Positions 24,621-33,557 of a stretch of DNA of 64,000 nucleotides are shown here, one piece after another. The position numbers and the translations under genes are program-made. The stretch spans positions 1 to 64,000 of the forward strand of contig JAFGCW010000060.1 in NCBI GenBank assembly GCA_016932435.1, written 5' to 3'. Position 1 is the stretch's first letter. Each line of letters starts with the position of its first letter. The stretch comes from Dehalococcoidales bacterium. GTDB lineage: Bacteria > Chloroflexota > Dehalococcoidia > Dehalococcoidales > UBA2162. Below the pieces are notes generated by a model that made no database searches, had not been told where the DNA came from, and worked only from the letters and a program-made list of their open reading frames with translations.

Positions 24621-25670
24621 CTAAAGATTATCCGGCGCCGGCCACCAGTTGGATTTTATAGAGCTACCGAGACCGTAGGATCGTTGACTGAAACACCATC
24701 CGAGGATTCTTATATAATCTGTCATGCCATATATAGATGTTAATTCACCTTTCGATCCGAATGAGTTTACTACATCGATTACTTCTACCTCGACTCCAGG
24801 ATTAGCAGCCATAACAGCACTGGCGGTTGCCTGATCCTCACCCACGAATTCACGGGAATCTTCATCGTTAAGTAAATGCCCGCCGGGGTCGGTACCATGA
24901 GTTCCTGAGAATATGACTATTCTTGGCATTTCTTCTTCTGAAGATTCAGTCGGTATAACACCGTTTACGACAGTCGCAACGTCCGTATCATAAGTAACTC
25001 TATTCCAGCCATACAGCCCTTGGCCGTCCAAATCAACAGCATCACCGATTTCACCTGTTGCGCTGGATGATGGAGAAGCCCGGTGATTCGACGAAGCAAT
25101 CCGACCGGAACCACTTCGTTGTTGTACGACATTTTCTCTCATTGGCTTCATCCGGGCGCCTGAAACCACCTCTTCTTCTTCCGGTATATCCTGCCGCTGA
25201 CGGTTCGGCATCATCTGAACATCTCGCTTCGCCTGCAGCAATTCCTCTTCTTCTTCCGGTACCTCCTGCCTCTGCATATTCAGCTTCGCCTGCAGCAATT
25301 CCTCTTCTTCTTCCGGTACTTCCTGCCTCTGCATATCCAGCTTCGCCTGCAGCAATTCCTCTTCCTCCAACTCGTCCTGACGCCGGGCCTGTCCATCTAC
25401 CGATTTCATCAACCGTTGCACATACCTGTTTCCATAGGTATTATTGAGTCGCATGATATACTCTTGACGCTGTACCGCAAAAGGTATCCTTGAAAGTGTC
25501 GCGGCATGTTCATCCATCCTAGAGTAAAAGGGGGTTTCCATCAGCAGAGATTGGTCTGTATCCCGTGCAGGATATTTATCAACCATAGATTCGGGATTCT
25601 GCTGTGCTTTATGTTGTATCCGGTCTTTTTCACCCTTGATGTTTTTATTCACTCTTTCATTCTTTTTCAT
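24621..25670 (-). CDS. Second eCIS cargo protein, N-terminal module shared, DUF4157 absent
   Basis: 349 residues. The first about 95 are closely related to the first effector: LxETPFYSRMDEHAATLSRIPF and YIMRLNNTYGNRYVQRL. Three Glu-rich repeats of about 19 residues (EEELLQAK...QRQEVPEE) follow at about 103-160. DUF4157 is missing; a lone VVQQ at 181-184 matches the very end of that domain in the neighbour, so it may have been deleted. The C-terminal about 115 residues are a different domain with IVIFSGTHGTDPGG (251-264) and EVEVIDVVNSFG, probably alpha/beta and of unknown activity; H258 is a candidate active residue. The ATG has AGGTGAAG upstream. It is the first gene of the minus-strand cargo operon. 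Confidence 0.75.
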   Translation of the reverse strand: MKKNERVNKNIKGEKDRIQHKAQQNPESMVDKYPARDTDQSLLMETPFYSRMDEHAATLSRIPFAVQRQEYIMRLNNTYGNRYVQRLMKSVDGQARRQDELEEEELLQAKLDMQRQEVPEEEEELLQAKLNMQRQEVPEEEEELLQAKRDVQMMPNRQRQDIPEEEEVVSGARMKPMRENVVQQRSGSGRIASSNHRASPSSSATGEIGDAVDLDGQGLYGWNRVTYDTDVATVVNGVIPTESSEEEMPRIVIFSGTHGTDPGGHLLNDEDSREFVGEDQATASAVMAANPGVEVEVIDVVNSFGSKGELTSIYGMTDYIRILGWCFSQRSYGLGSSIKSNWWPAPDNL

Positions 25671-26181
25671 ATCTTCACCTGCATCATTCCATAATCGATA
25701 CTAAAGGTACATGAAATTGATACCGGACGCTATGACAACGTTCGATACCAATTTAGTATATGTAGCTATTATACACATCTTTAATTAATTAAAGGTAAAT
25801 ATACGGTTAATTTCCAGTTATATTATGTACATGGTAAATAAATATTTACAGAAAACACTAGAAAATCTCAAAATATCCTTGAATTCATGGTTAGCAATGA
25901 ATAAAATATCATAAAATCGGTTAATCGATGCGGGGAGAAGCAGGGATAACTCATGCGGTAAGTTTATGAATAAGTTGACCGGTTTGCATAGTTTCTTTAT
26001 GGATTTTGGTGTATAATCTTTACTCAACCAGGAAAAATAAAAAGCCTGATAGTCAATAAATAGGTTTCTCTAAATGAAACGATTATTATCGATATCCTAT
26101 CGGACTCACTATATATAAGATTCGAGCAGGATGTGGCAGGATCCTGTGGGGATAAATAGCGATAGTCTATAGCAAGGTTAA
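25671..26181. other. Intergenic region between divergent cargo operon and regulator
   Basis: About 510 bp without a credible gene. It must hold the promoters of the cargo operon (leftward) and the SARP-type gene (rightward). A TATAAT lies at 26012-26017 on the plus strand, but I see no good -35 at the proper distance. A 69-codon frame on the minus strand (25818-26027) has no family resemblance and no ribosome site. Confidence 0.4.
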
Positions 26182-27228
26182 ATGGACGAAACTAATAATA
26201 GCCCCTGGCAAGATACCGTCAGCTTGTTGAGACTTGTTAAAAATGATTACGAGTCGGTAAGAAAACAACTGGAAATAGCCTGTGAAAGTTTGTCTGAACG
26301 AGAATACGCAGCCGACCGAAGACTCGCACAGGCTATACTCTTATCCGGAGGTTATACAACTCTTTGCCTTGCACCGGTCGATTCTGATAGTAATCCAAGC
26401 CAGATTGGTAATGTCATATTGGGTGAAGCTATTCCCTATGATATGATTTCCAGCCCACTAAAGCTCAACGTATATTGTTTTGAAAGGTTAGAGATATATT
26501 CAGGCAACCAGAAGCTAAATGACTGGCAGAATACAAATGCGAAATCTCTGTTCAGGTTATTTCTGACAAGACCAAGAGAATCCATTGTAAAAGATGTCAT
26601 TATGGGAAACCTATGGCCCGAGTGTAATACTCAGGCAGCTGGTAACAATCTAAAAGTAGCGGTATATGGCCTCAGAAAGATACTTAATCACTTTCTCGGA
26701 CAGGATGGTAAATTCCCTTCTATAGTGTTTAAGTCTGGAAGTTACGAGTTAAACCCCCAGATTGAGTTATGGATAGATATCGAACAGTTCGAGTACCACT
26801 GGCAATTGGGCAGGCGCCTGGAGAAAGAAGGAGAATTAGCCGCCGCATTAAAAGAATTTGAGGCAGCAGAGGAACTGTACAAGGGCGATTATATGGAGGA
26901 TGAACCATATGATGATAGATTCCTGATACGCCGGGAAACACTTAAGGATATCTATCTCATCATTCTTGGGAAAATTGCCGACTATCTATTACAAATCGAA
27001 GACTATGAGGGAAGCATTATTTACAGTCAGAAAATCATTGCGAAAGATAATTGCCGGGAAGACGCATACAGACGGATGATGCTTTGTTACAGCCGGCAAG
27101 GAAACAGAAATAGAGCTGTGCGTTGGTACGAAATCTGTTGTCACGCGATGCGGGTAGAACTTGATACCACTCCTGAACCTGAAACGAATCATTTATATCA
27201 ACAATTATTTATCGATGAATATATTTAG
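26182..27228 (+). CDS. SARP/BTAD-type transcriptional regulator
   Basis: 348 residues. The N-terminal about 90 are unrecognised. About 95-190 is an OmpR-type winged helix (LNVYCFERLEIYSGNQKL...WPECNTQAAGNNLKVAVYGLRKIL), and the rest is a bacterial transcriptional activation domain of TPR-like helices (FEAAEELYKGDYMEDEPYDD...YSQKIIAKDNCREDAYRRMMLCYSRQGNRNRAVRWYE). Such SARP/BTAD proteins often control gene clusters next to them. Its place between cargo genes and the accessory genes makes it the likely regulator of the eCIS. There is no receiver domain or AAA module, so the signal may be sensed through the N-terminal part. Weak ribosome site AAGG. Confidence 0.85.
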   Translation: MDETNNSPWQDTVSLLRLVKNDYESVRKQLEIACESLSEREYAADRRLAQAILLSGGYTTLCLAPVDSDSNPSQIGNVILGEAIPYDMISSPLKLNVYCFERLEIYSGNQKLNDWQNTNAKSLFRLFLTRPRESIVKDVIMGNLWPECNTQAAGNNLKVAVYGLRKILNHFLGQDGKFPSIVFKSGSYELNPQIELWIDIEQFEYHWQLGRRLEKEGELAAALKEFEAAEELYKGDYMEDEPYDDRFLIRRETLKDIYLIILGKIADYLLQIEDYEGSIIYSQKIIAKDNCREDAYRRMMLCYSRQGNRNRAVRWYEICCHAMRVELDTTPEPETNHLYQQLFIDEYI

Positions 27229-27286
27229 TATCAAGAACCTTCTCTCTTATATGGTAAAAGAGGTATGACAGAGAAAGGAGAAAGAA

Positions 27287-28513
27287 ATGGATTTTGAGGA
27301 CATCGCCAGGTTCCAGTTAAAACGAGTTAATCCTTTTCAAGGTTTGGTAATAGATAGTGACACCTGGCGTGATGCGCACGAATATCATCGCGGCCAGCAG
27401 AGACTTCACATGCTGGCGTTTCATAATGTCGGTATTGTTGGTGGTCTAAACGTAGTTGCCAACAAACCCGCTGACCTTTCGGTGAGTATTCAACCCGGAA
27501 TGGCGGTTGATAATGAGGGTAACGTAATAATTGTACCCGAAACCCAGCATTACCAGATTCAAACCAAGGAGAAGGGTACGATCTACCTTATCATACAGTT
27601 TCGAGAGGTACCAGCGGAGCCGTACCAACCTCCGGAAGGCGGGCAACCGACAAGAATTATAGAGGCATATCGAATACAGGAAAGAGAAAAGGTACCTGAC
27701 GAACCGTACCTGGAACTTTGCCGTATAAATTTTGATCCAGCCGAAAAAACTATAAGTAATGTCAGTAAATCCTCAAAAGCCGGGAAGAATGAGATTGACC
27801 TTAGCTTTCGGCAAGAAGTTACGGAATTACTAACACCCCCGGCAGAAAAACCACCAGTAGAAAAACCGCCTGCCGAGAAAAAAATAGTACCCACTCAGAC
27901 TACAGAAGCTGTCAGCAGTCCTGTAGAGAGTATATCCATCGGGCATACGGTTCTTTCGGGAGATGATAAAGACCTGCACATTACCGGGCTACAAAACCTC
28001 GTGAAAGAGATAAACCGACATGGTAACTACGCAGCCAGCCTTGTTGAGAATATTACGCTGGACGAGAAAATTAAACAACATACCATTATTTATATGACAG
28101 GGGTTGGTGGATTTGAGTTAACTGACGAGCAGAACTCCGCTCTCGGAGTATTTTTACAGTCAGGCGGGGTCATTTTTGGAGAAGGATGCGCTGAAGGGCA
28201 ACAAGGGACATCGTCAAAAGGCTCAAAAGAGTTCGGGCTGGCTTTTAACCAGCTTGCCAGCATACATGAGTGCAAGCTGGAGATTGTTACCCGCGGCCAT
28301 GCATTGCTTTCGGCTTGTAATGTTTTTGCTGAGGTTCCGCAGGGAGTAGAACCGGCGATGCTCCTTGCAGGAAGTAAAATGATATACAGTGGAAGTGACT
28401 ATGGGTGCGCATGGCAGGGCGGACATCGGGATACACCACTGCCCCGTGATATCATTCGTGATTCCTTCGAAATGGGGATGAACATTATTACCTATGCCAG
28501 CATAATGAAATAG
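27287..28513 (+). CDS. eCIS accessory protein: fibre-like N-terminus plus DUF4159-like domain
   Basis: The N-terminal about 185 residues have a pattern I associate with eCIS fibre or baseplate accessory proteins: NPFQGLVIDSDTWRDAHEYHRGQQRLH, then GIVGGLNVV and SIQPGMAVDNEGNVIIVPE, the last resembling phage tail fibre beginnings. A Pro-rich hinge (PPAEKPPVEKPPAEKK) follows. From about 215 to the end is a DUF4159-like fold (LQNLVKEINRHGNYAA...IIYMTGVGGFELTDEQNSALGVFLQSGGVIFGEGC), a domain with a Rossmann-type core and unknown role. The fusion suggests a particle-attached binding or adaptor protein. Ribosome site AAAGGAG. It follows the regulator by 58 bp. Confidence 0.65.
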   Translation: MDFEDIARFQLKRVNPFQGLVIDSDTWRDAHEYHRGQQRLHMLAFHNVGIVGGLNVVANKPADLSVSIQPGMAVDNEGNVIIVPETQHYQIQTKEKGTIYLIIQFREVPAEPYQPPEGGQPTRIIEAYRIQEREKVPDEPYLELCRINFDPAEKTISNVSKSSKAGKNEIDLSFRQEVTELLTPPAEKPPVEKPPAEKKIVPTQTTEAVSSPVESISIGHTVLSGDDKDLHITGLQNLVKEINRHGNYAASLVENITLDEKIKQHTIIYMTGVGGFELTDEQNSALGVFLQSGGVIFGEGCAEGQQGTSSKGSKEFGLAFNQLASIHECKLEIVTRGHALLSACNVFAEVPQGVEPAMLLAGSKMIYSGSDYGCAWQGGHRDTPLPRDIIRDSFEMGMNIITYASIMK

Positions 28514-28577
28514 TAAAAGTTAGTCAATAGCCTTGTTGATAACAAGGGCTAAGATACAATCAGTATGGGAGGCAACA

Positions 28578-30383
28578 ATGCCGAATAACATAGAAGCAAC
28601 TGCAACGCCTAACTCTCTGGTAACTAAATTAGGAGACAATGTTGAGACCAACCTTAACCTCCATAACCTGGGGCAAACCATCGACCAGCTGACTATCAGT
28701 ATTGAAGGGCTGGATGCAGACTGGTATGCTATTCCGGTTTCCAGTGTTGCTCTTTTCCCCAATGACGAAGATAATTTAAAAATCATTTTCGAACCGCCAA
28801 AGACCGATAAAATCAAGGCAGGCGTATACAATTTCTGCATAAACGTAAGCTCTCAGACGAATCCGGAAGAAACAAACACCGTAGACATGAGTATTGAAGT
28901 ACAAACGGTTCCTGAGCTGGAAATAAATATCTCTCCGCAGACTATTACCGGCAGAAGAGGTATTTACCATATAGAGATTAATAATCCCGGAGATAACGAG
29001 GCTAATCTACAACTCCAGTGCAGCGACGCTAATGGAGCGTTGAAATATTATCTCCAATCGGAGAATTTAACCATTCTTCCTAATCACCATTCCGAAGTTT
29101 CCGTTGAGGTAAGTCTGGGGTGGCTATCCTTCTTTGGCGGAGCTAGAGATTTTTCATTTCAGGTAATGGCGATGCAACCAGAGGCCGAGGAAGGCAAGAT
29201 CGTTGAAGGAAAACTGTCGCGTATTGCCTGGTACAGAATGGTATCACAGATAAAGTTACCTCGTTTTAAACTACCTCGAATTCTGTCTTCTCTGCTTCAG
29301 AAACCGCCGGAGATTACTGCTTTTGAAGCGAAAAGCGATGATAAAATCGAATTCAGGCTTAGCTGGTCCGTCAAACGCTCCAAGGATGTAAAGTTGAATA
29401 ATGCAGGCGTAGAACAACAAGGAGATAGAGTGGTATCCCCCTCTTCTCCTACCAGCTATATTCTCACGGCAGGTAACAAGTATGGGAGTTCACAAAAAAC
29501 GGTTGAAGTTGATCCACGGTTGATTTCCAAGGCGAAATCTTCAGAAAGAATCAGGGCATCTTTATCAACTTCGGACCTTACCTGTCAGGCTGGAGGTACA
29601 TCTGAAATAATCATGGTTCAATTACAGAACCTCGGGGAGACGGTTGATAAGTTCATGGTAGAAGTAGAAGGACTGGACGAAACATGGTATAGCCGCTCAG
29701 CATCGAGTATCGCGCTGATGCCTCAAGCCGTTGAACAAGTGCAATTATCATTCCATCCACCCAAAACGAGGGGAGTTAAAGAAAAGAATTATCAATTTGC
29801 AGTTAAGGTACGCTCTCAGAACGCTCCTGATGAAGCTACGGTTGTCACCGGACAAGTCCAGGTACTCCCTCTGGTGGAATATAAACTCAAGGTTGCTCCA
29901 TATCGTGTTTCCTGTCGAAGAAAGGGTACCTTTCGAGTCGGACTTAGCAACACAGGCACGAGTGATGCGCGTATCTATCTGGATGCTACGGACCTGGATG
30001 AGGGATTGAAATTTAAGTTTAAACAGAAAGAGCTGGTATTACCCGCATGGGATACCATTGAAATACCAGTAAAAGCTAAGCCCAAGAAAGGCGGCTTTGT
30101 TGGAGAAAGAAAGCGTTACGACATTACCATAGAAACTCGTGAGAACTCCGGAAATACTCAAACCGTGAACTGTGAATTGAATCATAACCCGTTTATTGGT
30201 TCATGGAAAACTGTTTTTCGTATCGTCAGGACGATTATTTTCATCGGTATTATAGGTGTACTTATAGGATTCCTGATACATTGGGGAGGTGGTTGTGGCA
30301 TCCTCAGATCAAATCCTGGTACCTGGTGGAGTCAGTTAGTGGACCGCATAGTAGATACTTTTGGCGGCTGGTTTTCAAAATAA
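28578..30383 (+). CDS. Tandem Ig-like protein with C-terminal membrane anchor
   Basis: 601 residues from the ATG at 28578 (GGGAGGC upstream). It has no signal peptide but a single hydrophobic segment near the C-terminus (VFRIVRTIIFIGIIGVLIGFLIHW). The body is an internal duplication: NLHNLGQTIDQLTISIEGLDADWY in the first half and QLQNLGETVDKFMVEVEGLDETWY in the second, each followed by FEPPKT-type and RG-x(2)-Y(H/R) strands of Ig-like folds. A tail-anchored topology puts most of the protein on the cytoplasmic side. In Streptomyces and cyanobacteria a membrane protein (CisA) links the injection system to the membrane; this protein could do the same job, by position and topology only. Confidence 0.7.
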   Translation: MPNNIEATATPNSLVTKLGDNVETNLNLHNLGQTIDQLTISIEGLDADWYAIPVSSVALFPNDEDNLKIIFEPPKTDKIKAGVYNFCINVSSQTNPEETNTVDMSIEVQTVPELEINISPQTITGRRGIYHIEINNPGDNEANLQLQCSDANGALKYYLQSENLTILPNHHSEVSVEVSLGWLSFFGGARDFSFQVMAMQPEAEEGKIVEGKLSRIAWYRMVSQIKLPRFKLPRILSSLLQKPPEITAFEAKSDDKIEFRLSWSVKRSKDVKLNNAGVEQQGDRVVSPSSPTSYILTAGNKYGSSQKTVEVDPRLISKAKSSERIRASLSTSDLTCQAGGTSEIIMVQLQNLGETVDKFMVEVEGLDETWYSRSASSIALMPQAVEQVQLSFHPPKTRGVKEKNYQFAVKVRSQNAPDEATVVTGQVQVLPLVEYKLKVAPYRVSCRRKGTFRVGLSNTGTSDARIYLDATDLDEGLKFKFKQKELVLPAWDTIEIPVKAKPKKGGFVGERKRYDITIETRENSGNTQTVNCELNHNPFIGSWKTVFRIVRTIIFIGIIGVLIGFLIHWGGGCGILRSNPGTWWSQLVDRIVDTFGGWFSK

Positions 30384-30411
30384 ACAGATGGTATTAACTA
30401 AAGGAGACGCT

Positions 30412-31161
30412 ATGACAAAGATTCGTTTATTATTAGGCTTGGCTATGGCGGTGTTTCTTTTCCTTGCAGGAAGCACCGCTACGGTCCACGCGCAGGGCGA
30501 GAAAATCACCTTAGTACCAAACTACCTTCCTGCTATAAATGAAGCCGGCGATCCGGTTAATATCGTCATTCACGCCACTGATTTTTACTATAATGGCGTA
30601 CTGACAGTTAATGTTGATGGGTTGCCTGTTACACCCTCACAAATAATAACAGGATATAATTTTTCCGACACACCCTATATGATCATGGTTGTACAGATTC
30701 CAACTCCTCTTAATGTGGGTACATACACAGTAACTGTCACTGTTACACCGTATCAGGGAGGTACCCCACACACCGCAGCAGCAAGGCTCAGAGTGATTGA
30801 TATGCAAGGTCCCCCTGGCCCAAGTGGTGCCGATGGTCTCCCTGGCATTCAGGGACCAGCAGGCCCAGCCGGTTCACCCGGCCCCGCTGGTGGCGAAGGT
30901 ACTCCGGGAACAGGTATAGAAGGTATTGAAAATAACAGAGATGGTACTTTCACCTTATTGTTTACGGATGGAAGTAGTTTTACCATGGATGATTTAACCG
31001 GACCAACCGGCGAGTCTGGACAGGTCGGACCAGTCGGACCTCCCGGTCCAACAGGTGAAATGGGTCCTGCCGGCGGTCTGAGTATAGCCGCAATAATTCT
31101 CTCGTTAGGAGCCTTAGGCTGGATGGCTTTCGGAGTATTGAAGCGCTTATTACTCAAATAA
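30412..31161 (+). CDS. Collagen-like surface protein with signal peptide and C-terminal anchor
   Basis: 249 residues from the ATG at 30412 (AAAGGAGAC upstream). A classic signal peptide ends at VHAQG; an Ig-like domain follows (ITLVPNYLPAINEAGDPVNIVI), then two Gly-X-Y stretches (about 137-170 and 211-228, e.g. GPPGPSGADGLPGIQGPAG), and a C-terminal hydrophobic helix with KRLLLK. The Gly-X-Y parts would trimerise as collagen-like stalks on the cell surface. It is the last gene of the eCIS block and may present the cell surface around the injection site or be unrelated in function. The nearest identifiable feature downstream is the broken IS3 gene. Confidence 0.8.
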   Translation: MTKIRLLLGLAMAVFLFLAGSTATVHAQGEKITLVPNYLPAINEAGDPVNIVIHATDFYYNGVLTVNVDGLPVTPSQIITGYNFSDTPYMIMVVQIPTPLNVGTYTVTVTVTPYQGGTPHTAAARLRVIDMQGPPGPSGADGLPGIQGPAGPAGSPGPAGGEGTPGTGIEGIENNRDGTFTLLFTDGSSFTMDDLTGPTGESGQVGPVGPPGPTGEMGPAGGLSIAAIILSLGALGWMAFGVLKRLLLK

Positions 31162-31420
31162 ACCAAGTGATCTTCACCTTTTGTGAAATCATAAAGCTTT
31201 GTTAGGACTTACTTTTGCCTATATATTCTATCGCATGTGCTGATAGTGTTTGGTATCTGAATATAGTAATATAATAGTTCAGTAAAAAAAGGTAAATGGA
31301 ACCGGAGTATTAATCAGATCATCTATTAATATAATCTGTGTCCGAAATTTCCTGTAGCTGATTATAGCCTTTCCTCTGGAAATAGCCACATAATGATACT
31401 AAAATGACCGAGGAAGACTC

Positions 31421-31638
31421 ATGAAAGCCAGGAAATATACCGAAGAACAAATCATTGACGTGTTGAAAGAACCGGATACCGGTAGGCAGGTATCGGTTTT
31501 CTGTCGGAAATACGGGATAAGTGACGACGCTAATTATAACTGGAAGGCAAAATATGCTGGTATGACAGTCAGGGTAACCGAAAGAGGATATTGAAGGCCT
31601 TAGACGCTGAAAAACGCTGACTGAAGAAAACCGGATAA
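31421..31638 (+). pseudogene. Broken IS3-family transposase OrfA
   Basis: The frame from the ATG at 31421 reads MKARKYTEEQIIDVLKE and then VSVFCRKYGISDDANYNWKAKY, the helix-turn-helix start of IS3-family OrfA. It stops at 31594; the continuation LKALDAEKR-x-LKK, normally the next part of OrfA, lies in another frame and is itself stopped. No OrfB or terminal repeats are visible. The remaining 31162-31420 shows nothing I can name. Confidence 0.7.
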
Positions 31639-31648
31639 TGTGTGATGT

Positions 31649-32107
31649 TTATCTTACAGGTGTGATTGGGTGAGTCATTATATTAACAACTTGAAGAGTA
31701 TCAGGATTTATTGACACATTTACGCCATAATCGATCGGATCCCCCATTTCGATCCTCACCGCTGTATAGATTTCCACTCCTTCGGATATTTCTTTTTCAA
31801 ACCTATCGCGGTATTCTTCGTAATCATATTCGTAGTACCCGATTTCAACGATATTTAAGTCATCATAATGCCATTTAATAAGCGACCAGCCGATTTCGTT
31901 CTGGTAAAAATCCTTACGTTCCATAGCCGTTTTTACTTCATCGGTACTCAATGCTATCTTAATCAGTTCAGACTTTTCTTCTGCGGAAAGAAGCCTTGTT
32001 TCTTTTATACCTTCCTTATATCCAGAACAGCCGGTGATGAATAATACTAACAATGCCGTCACAATCAATAATATAGGAATCTTGATCTCCGTTGATTTAA
32101 TCATCAT
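31649..32107 (-). CDS. Small lipoprotein
   Basis: About 152 residues from ATG 32107 (or 32104). A lipobox is clear: LLVLFITGC-SG, with Cys after a hydrophobic stretch. The mature part is acidic and rich in Tyr/Glu (YDDLNIVEIGYYEYDYEEYRDRFEKE), with a final beta segment (YGVNVSINPDTLQVVNIM). The family is not recognised. It has no operon partner; the gene to its left on the other strand is the IS3 remnant. Expected on the outer face of the cytoplasmic membrane. Confidence 0.65.
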   Translation of the reverse strand: MMIKSTEIKIPILLIVTALLVLFITGCSGYKEGIKETRLLSAEEKSELIKIALSTDEVKTAMERKDFYQNEIGWSLIKWHYDDLNIVEIGYYEYDYEEYRDRFEKEISEGVEIYTAVRIEMGDPIDYGVNVSINPDTLQVVNIMTHPITPVR

Positions 32108-32386
32108 TACTGAAACTGATTTATACCTTTGAAACTCTGAAGTGTGTGTATTATAACACAAATGAGTGATTAAGCAGTCGGAATATTGGAATCAATTTAC
32201 AACCGATCATTTGCATTATCTCTACCATTTTTCAACCAAACCGTACCAAAATTCCACACTTTCTGATATGTACTGAACGTAAAATTTAATATATTCTATA
32301 AACAAAGCAAGGAAAAACCCAATAATCTACCGGTAAAGCTTAACTCGAATACTAATCGAAGAAAAATGCAAAAAGGTGGTAATAAA

Positions 32387-32572
32387 ATGGATAGTACAGA
32401 GAAAATCAGGGATATGCTTAAGTTGCTCAAAATGAACGACGACCATTTTCATTACGAACTGGCTAGCCTGGCTGCTAAAGTTAATAATTTTCTTGATGAC
32501 AGGAACAGGATGTTATCAGGACAGTTGATATCCGTTATGTATGACAGTCTGACCCAACCGTACGAAAAGTAA
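32387..32572 (+). CDS. Small helical protein of unknown function
   Basis: 61 residues from the ATG at 32387, which has a strong ribosome site (AAAGGTGG). It is helical (MDSTEKIRDMLKLLKMND, then ASLAAKVNNFLDDRNRM) without membrane or metal motifs. It is followed by a strong terminator at 32653-32688, which supports that it is transcribed. The family is not recognised. Confidence 0.5.
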   Translation: MDSTEKIRDMLKLLKMNDDHFHYELASLAAKVNNFLDDRNRMLSGQLISVMYDSLTQPYEK

Positions 32573-32652
32573 GACAATTTAGAAAGTTTGAATAACTTGA
32601 TCCAAGATAAAACAAACATTTAGGTAATGCTCAGTTTACCTCATTAAAAAAA

Positions 32653-32688
32653 GCAATCCTGCCGAAAAAGGCAGGATTGCTTTTTTTT
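32653..32688. terminator. Rho-independent terminator (bidirectional)
   Basis: Perfect 11-bp stem GCAATCCTGCC / GGCAGGATTGC with a GAAAAA loop, T8 after it and A7 before it, so it can end the 32387 gene and also the SIMPL gene (32714, minus strand). Confidence 0.9.
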
Positions 32689-32713
32689 CATCACAGTGGT
32701 AGTAGCTATCAGG

Positions 32714-33472
32714 TTATTTAATAGCGTAGGCTACCTGTATGCTTAGACTGATATCAAGTTCACCAGGACTGATTGATGTGCTGTAACCGGCTCCTTCGTC
32801 ATATCCCACAGCAATTCCGGATTTGGTTACTGGTGCGTAATATGAATTCTCTGAGATAAAGGTTGCTGCACCAAGGTCTACATTAGCCAGTTTAGCCAGC
32901 TCCTCGGCTTTCTTCCTGGCATCGGTCATCGCTTCTTTCCTGGCTTCATCGTAATATTCGTCCGGGTCATCGATCGAGAAATTAATGCCATTGATCCTGG
33001 TCAGATCACCCCCGGCATCTGTGACAGCATCGATAATCGTCCCGACCTTTTCTATATCTCTTACCGTAACCGTCACTGTATTGGTTACTCGATAGCCGGT
33101 AACAACTTCCTCTTCAGTCTCTCGATCCCATTTACTTACCTGCTGTATGTTGAAATACTGCGTCTGTATATCTTTGTCCGCTATTCCGCTTGAGGATAGC
33201 GTATCCATGACATCGTTCATGGCTGCGGCGGCTTTGTCACGGGCTGTAGCAACGCTGTCGTCCTCAGACTCGATTCCCAGCCTGATGACTGCAATATCAG
33301 GTACTACGCTTACTTCACCCTGTCCGGTGACCCAGATACCGTTCTGTTGACTGCTGAGATTGATATTCGATACTTCTCCGGATGCGGTACTTCCTTGTTC
33401 ACAACCGGTAAGCCCGAACAACGTTAGTATTGTTGCCATACCGATGATTACCAGGAACCACTTCTTTTTCAT
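32714..33472 (-). CDS. SIMPL-domain (DUF541) lipoprotein
   Basis: 252 residues. The signal sequence ends in a lipobox (LFGLTGC-EQ). The body is a SIMPL domain: GIWVTGQGEVSVVPDIAVIRLGIESEDDSVATARDKAAAAMNDVMDTL, KDIQTQYFNIQ, and YRVTNTVTVTVRDIEKVG, ending ISLSIQVAYAIK. The family includes BP26 of Brucella and E. coli YggE; exact function is unknown and a stress-related role has been suggested. It has its own ribosome site (AGGAGGTGG) and is separated by a terminator from the upstream MacB-like gene. Confidence 0.9.
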   Translation of the reverse strand: MKKKWFLVIIGMATILTLFGLTGCEQGSTASGEVSNINLSSQQNGIWVTGQGEVSVVPDIAVIRLGIESEDDSVATARDKAAAAMNDVMDTLSSSGIADKDIQTQYFNIQQVSKWDRETEEEVVTGYRVTNTVTVTVRDIEKVGTIIDAVTDAGGDLTRINGINFSIDDPDEYYDEARKEAMTDARKKAEELAKLANVDLGAATFISENSYYAPVTKSGIAVGYDEGAGYSTSISPGELDISLSIQVAYAIK

Positions 33473-33508
33473 TTTCTTCCACCTCCTGTCCTTTCATATT
33501 ATATAACG

Positions 33509-33537
33509 AAAAAGCCGCCGCAAGGTTAGCGGCGGCT
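33509..33537 (-). terminator. Terminator of the MacAB-like operon
   Basis: Stem GCCGCCGC / GCGGCGGC (33514-33521, 33529-33536) with a 7-base loop; on the minus strand it is followed by T5. It lies 20 bp after the stop of the permease gene at 33558. Confidence 0.88.
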
Positions 33538-33557
33538 GAATAAAATCATTATTTACT

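Noticed and set aside
25818..26027. 69-codon gene on the minus strand
   Set aside because: It lacks a ribosome site and any recognisable motif, and it lies in a region expected to hold divergent promoters.
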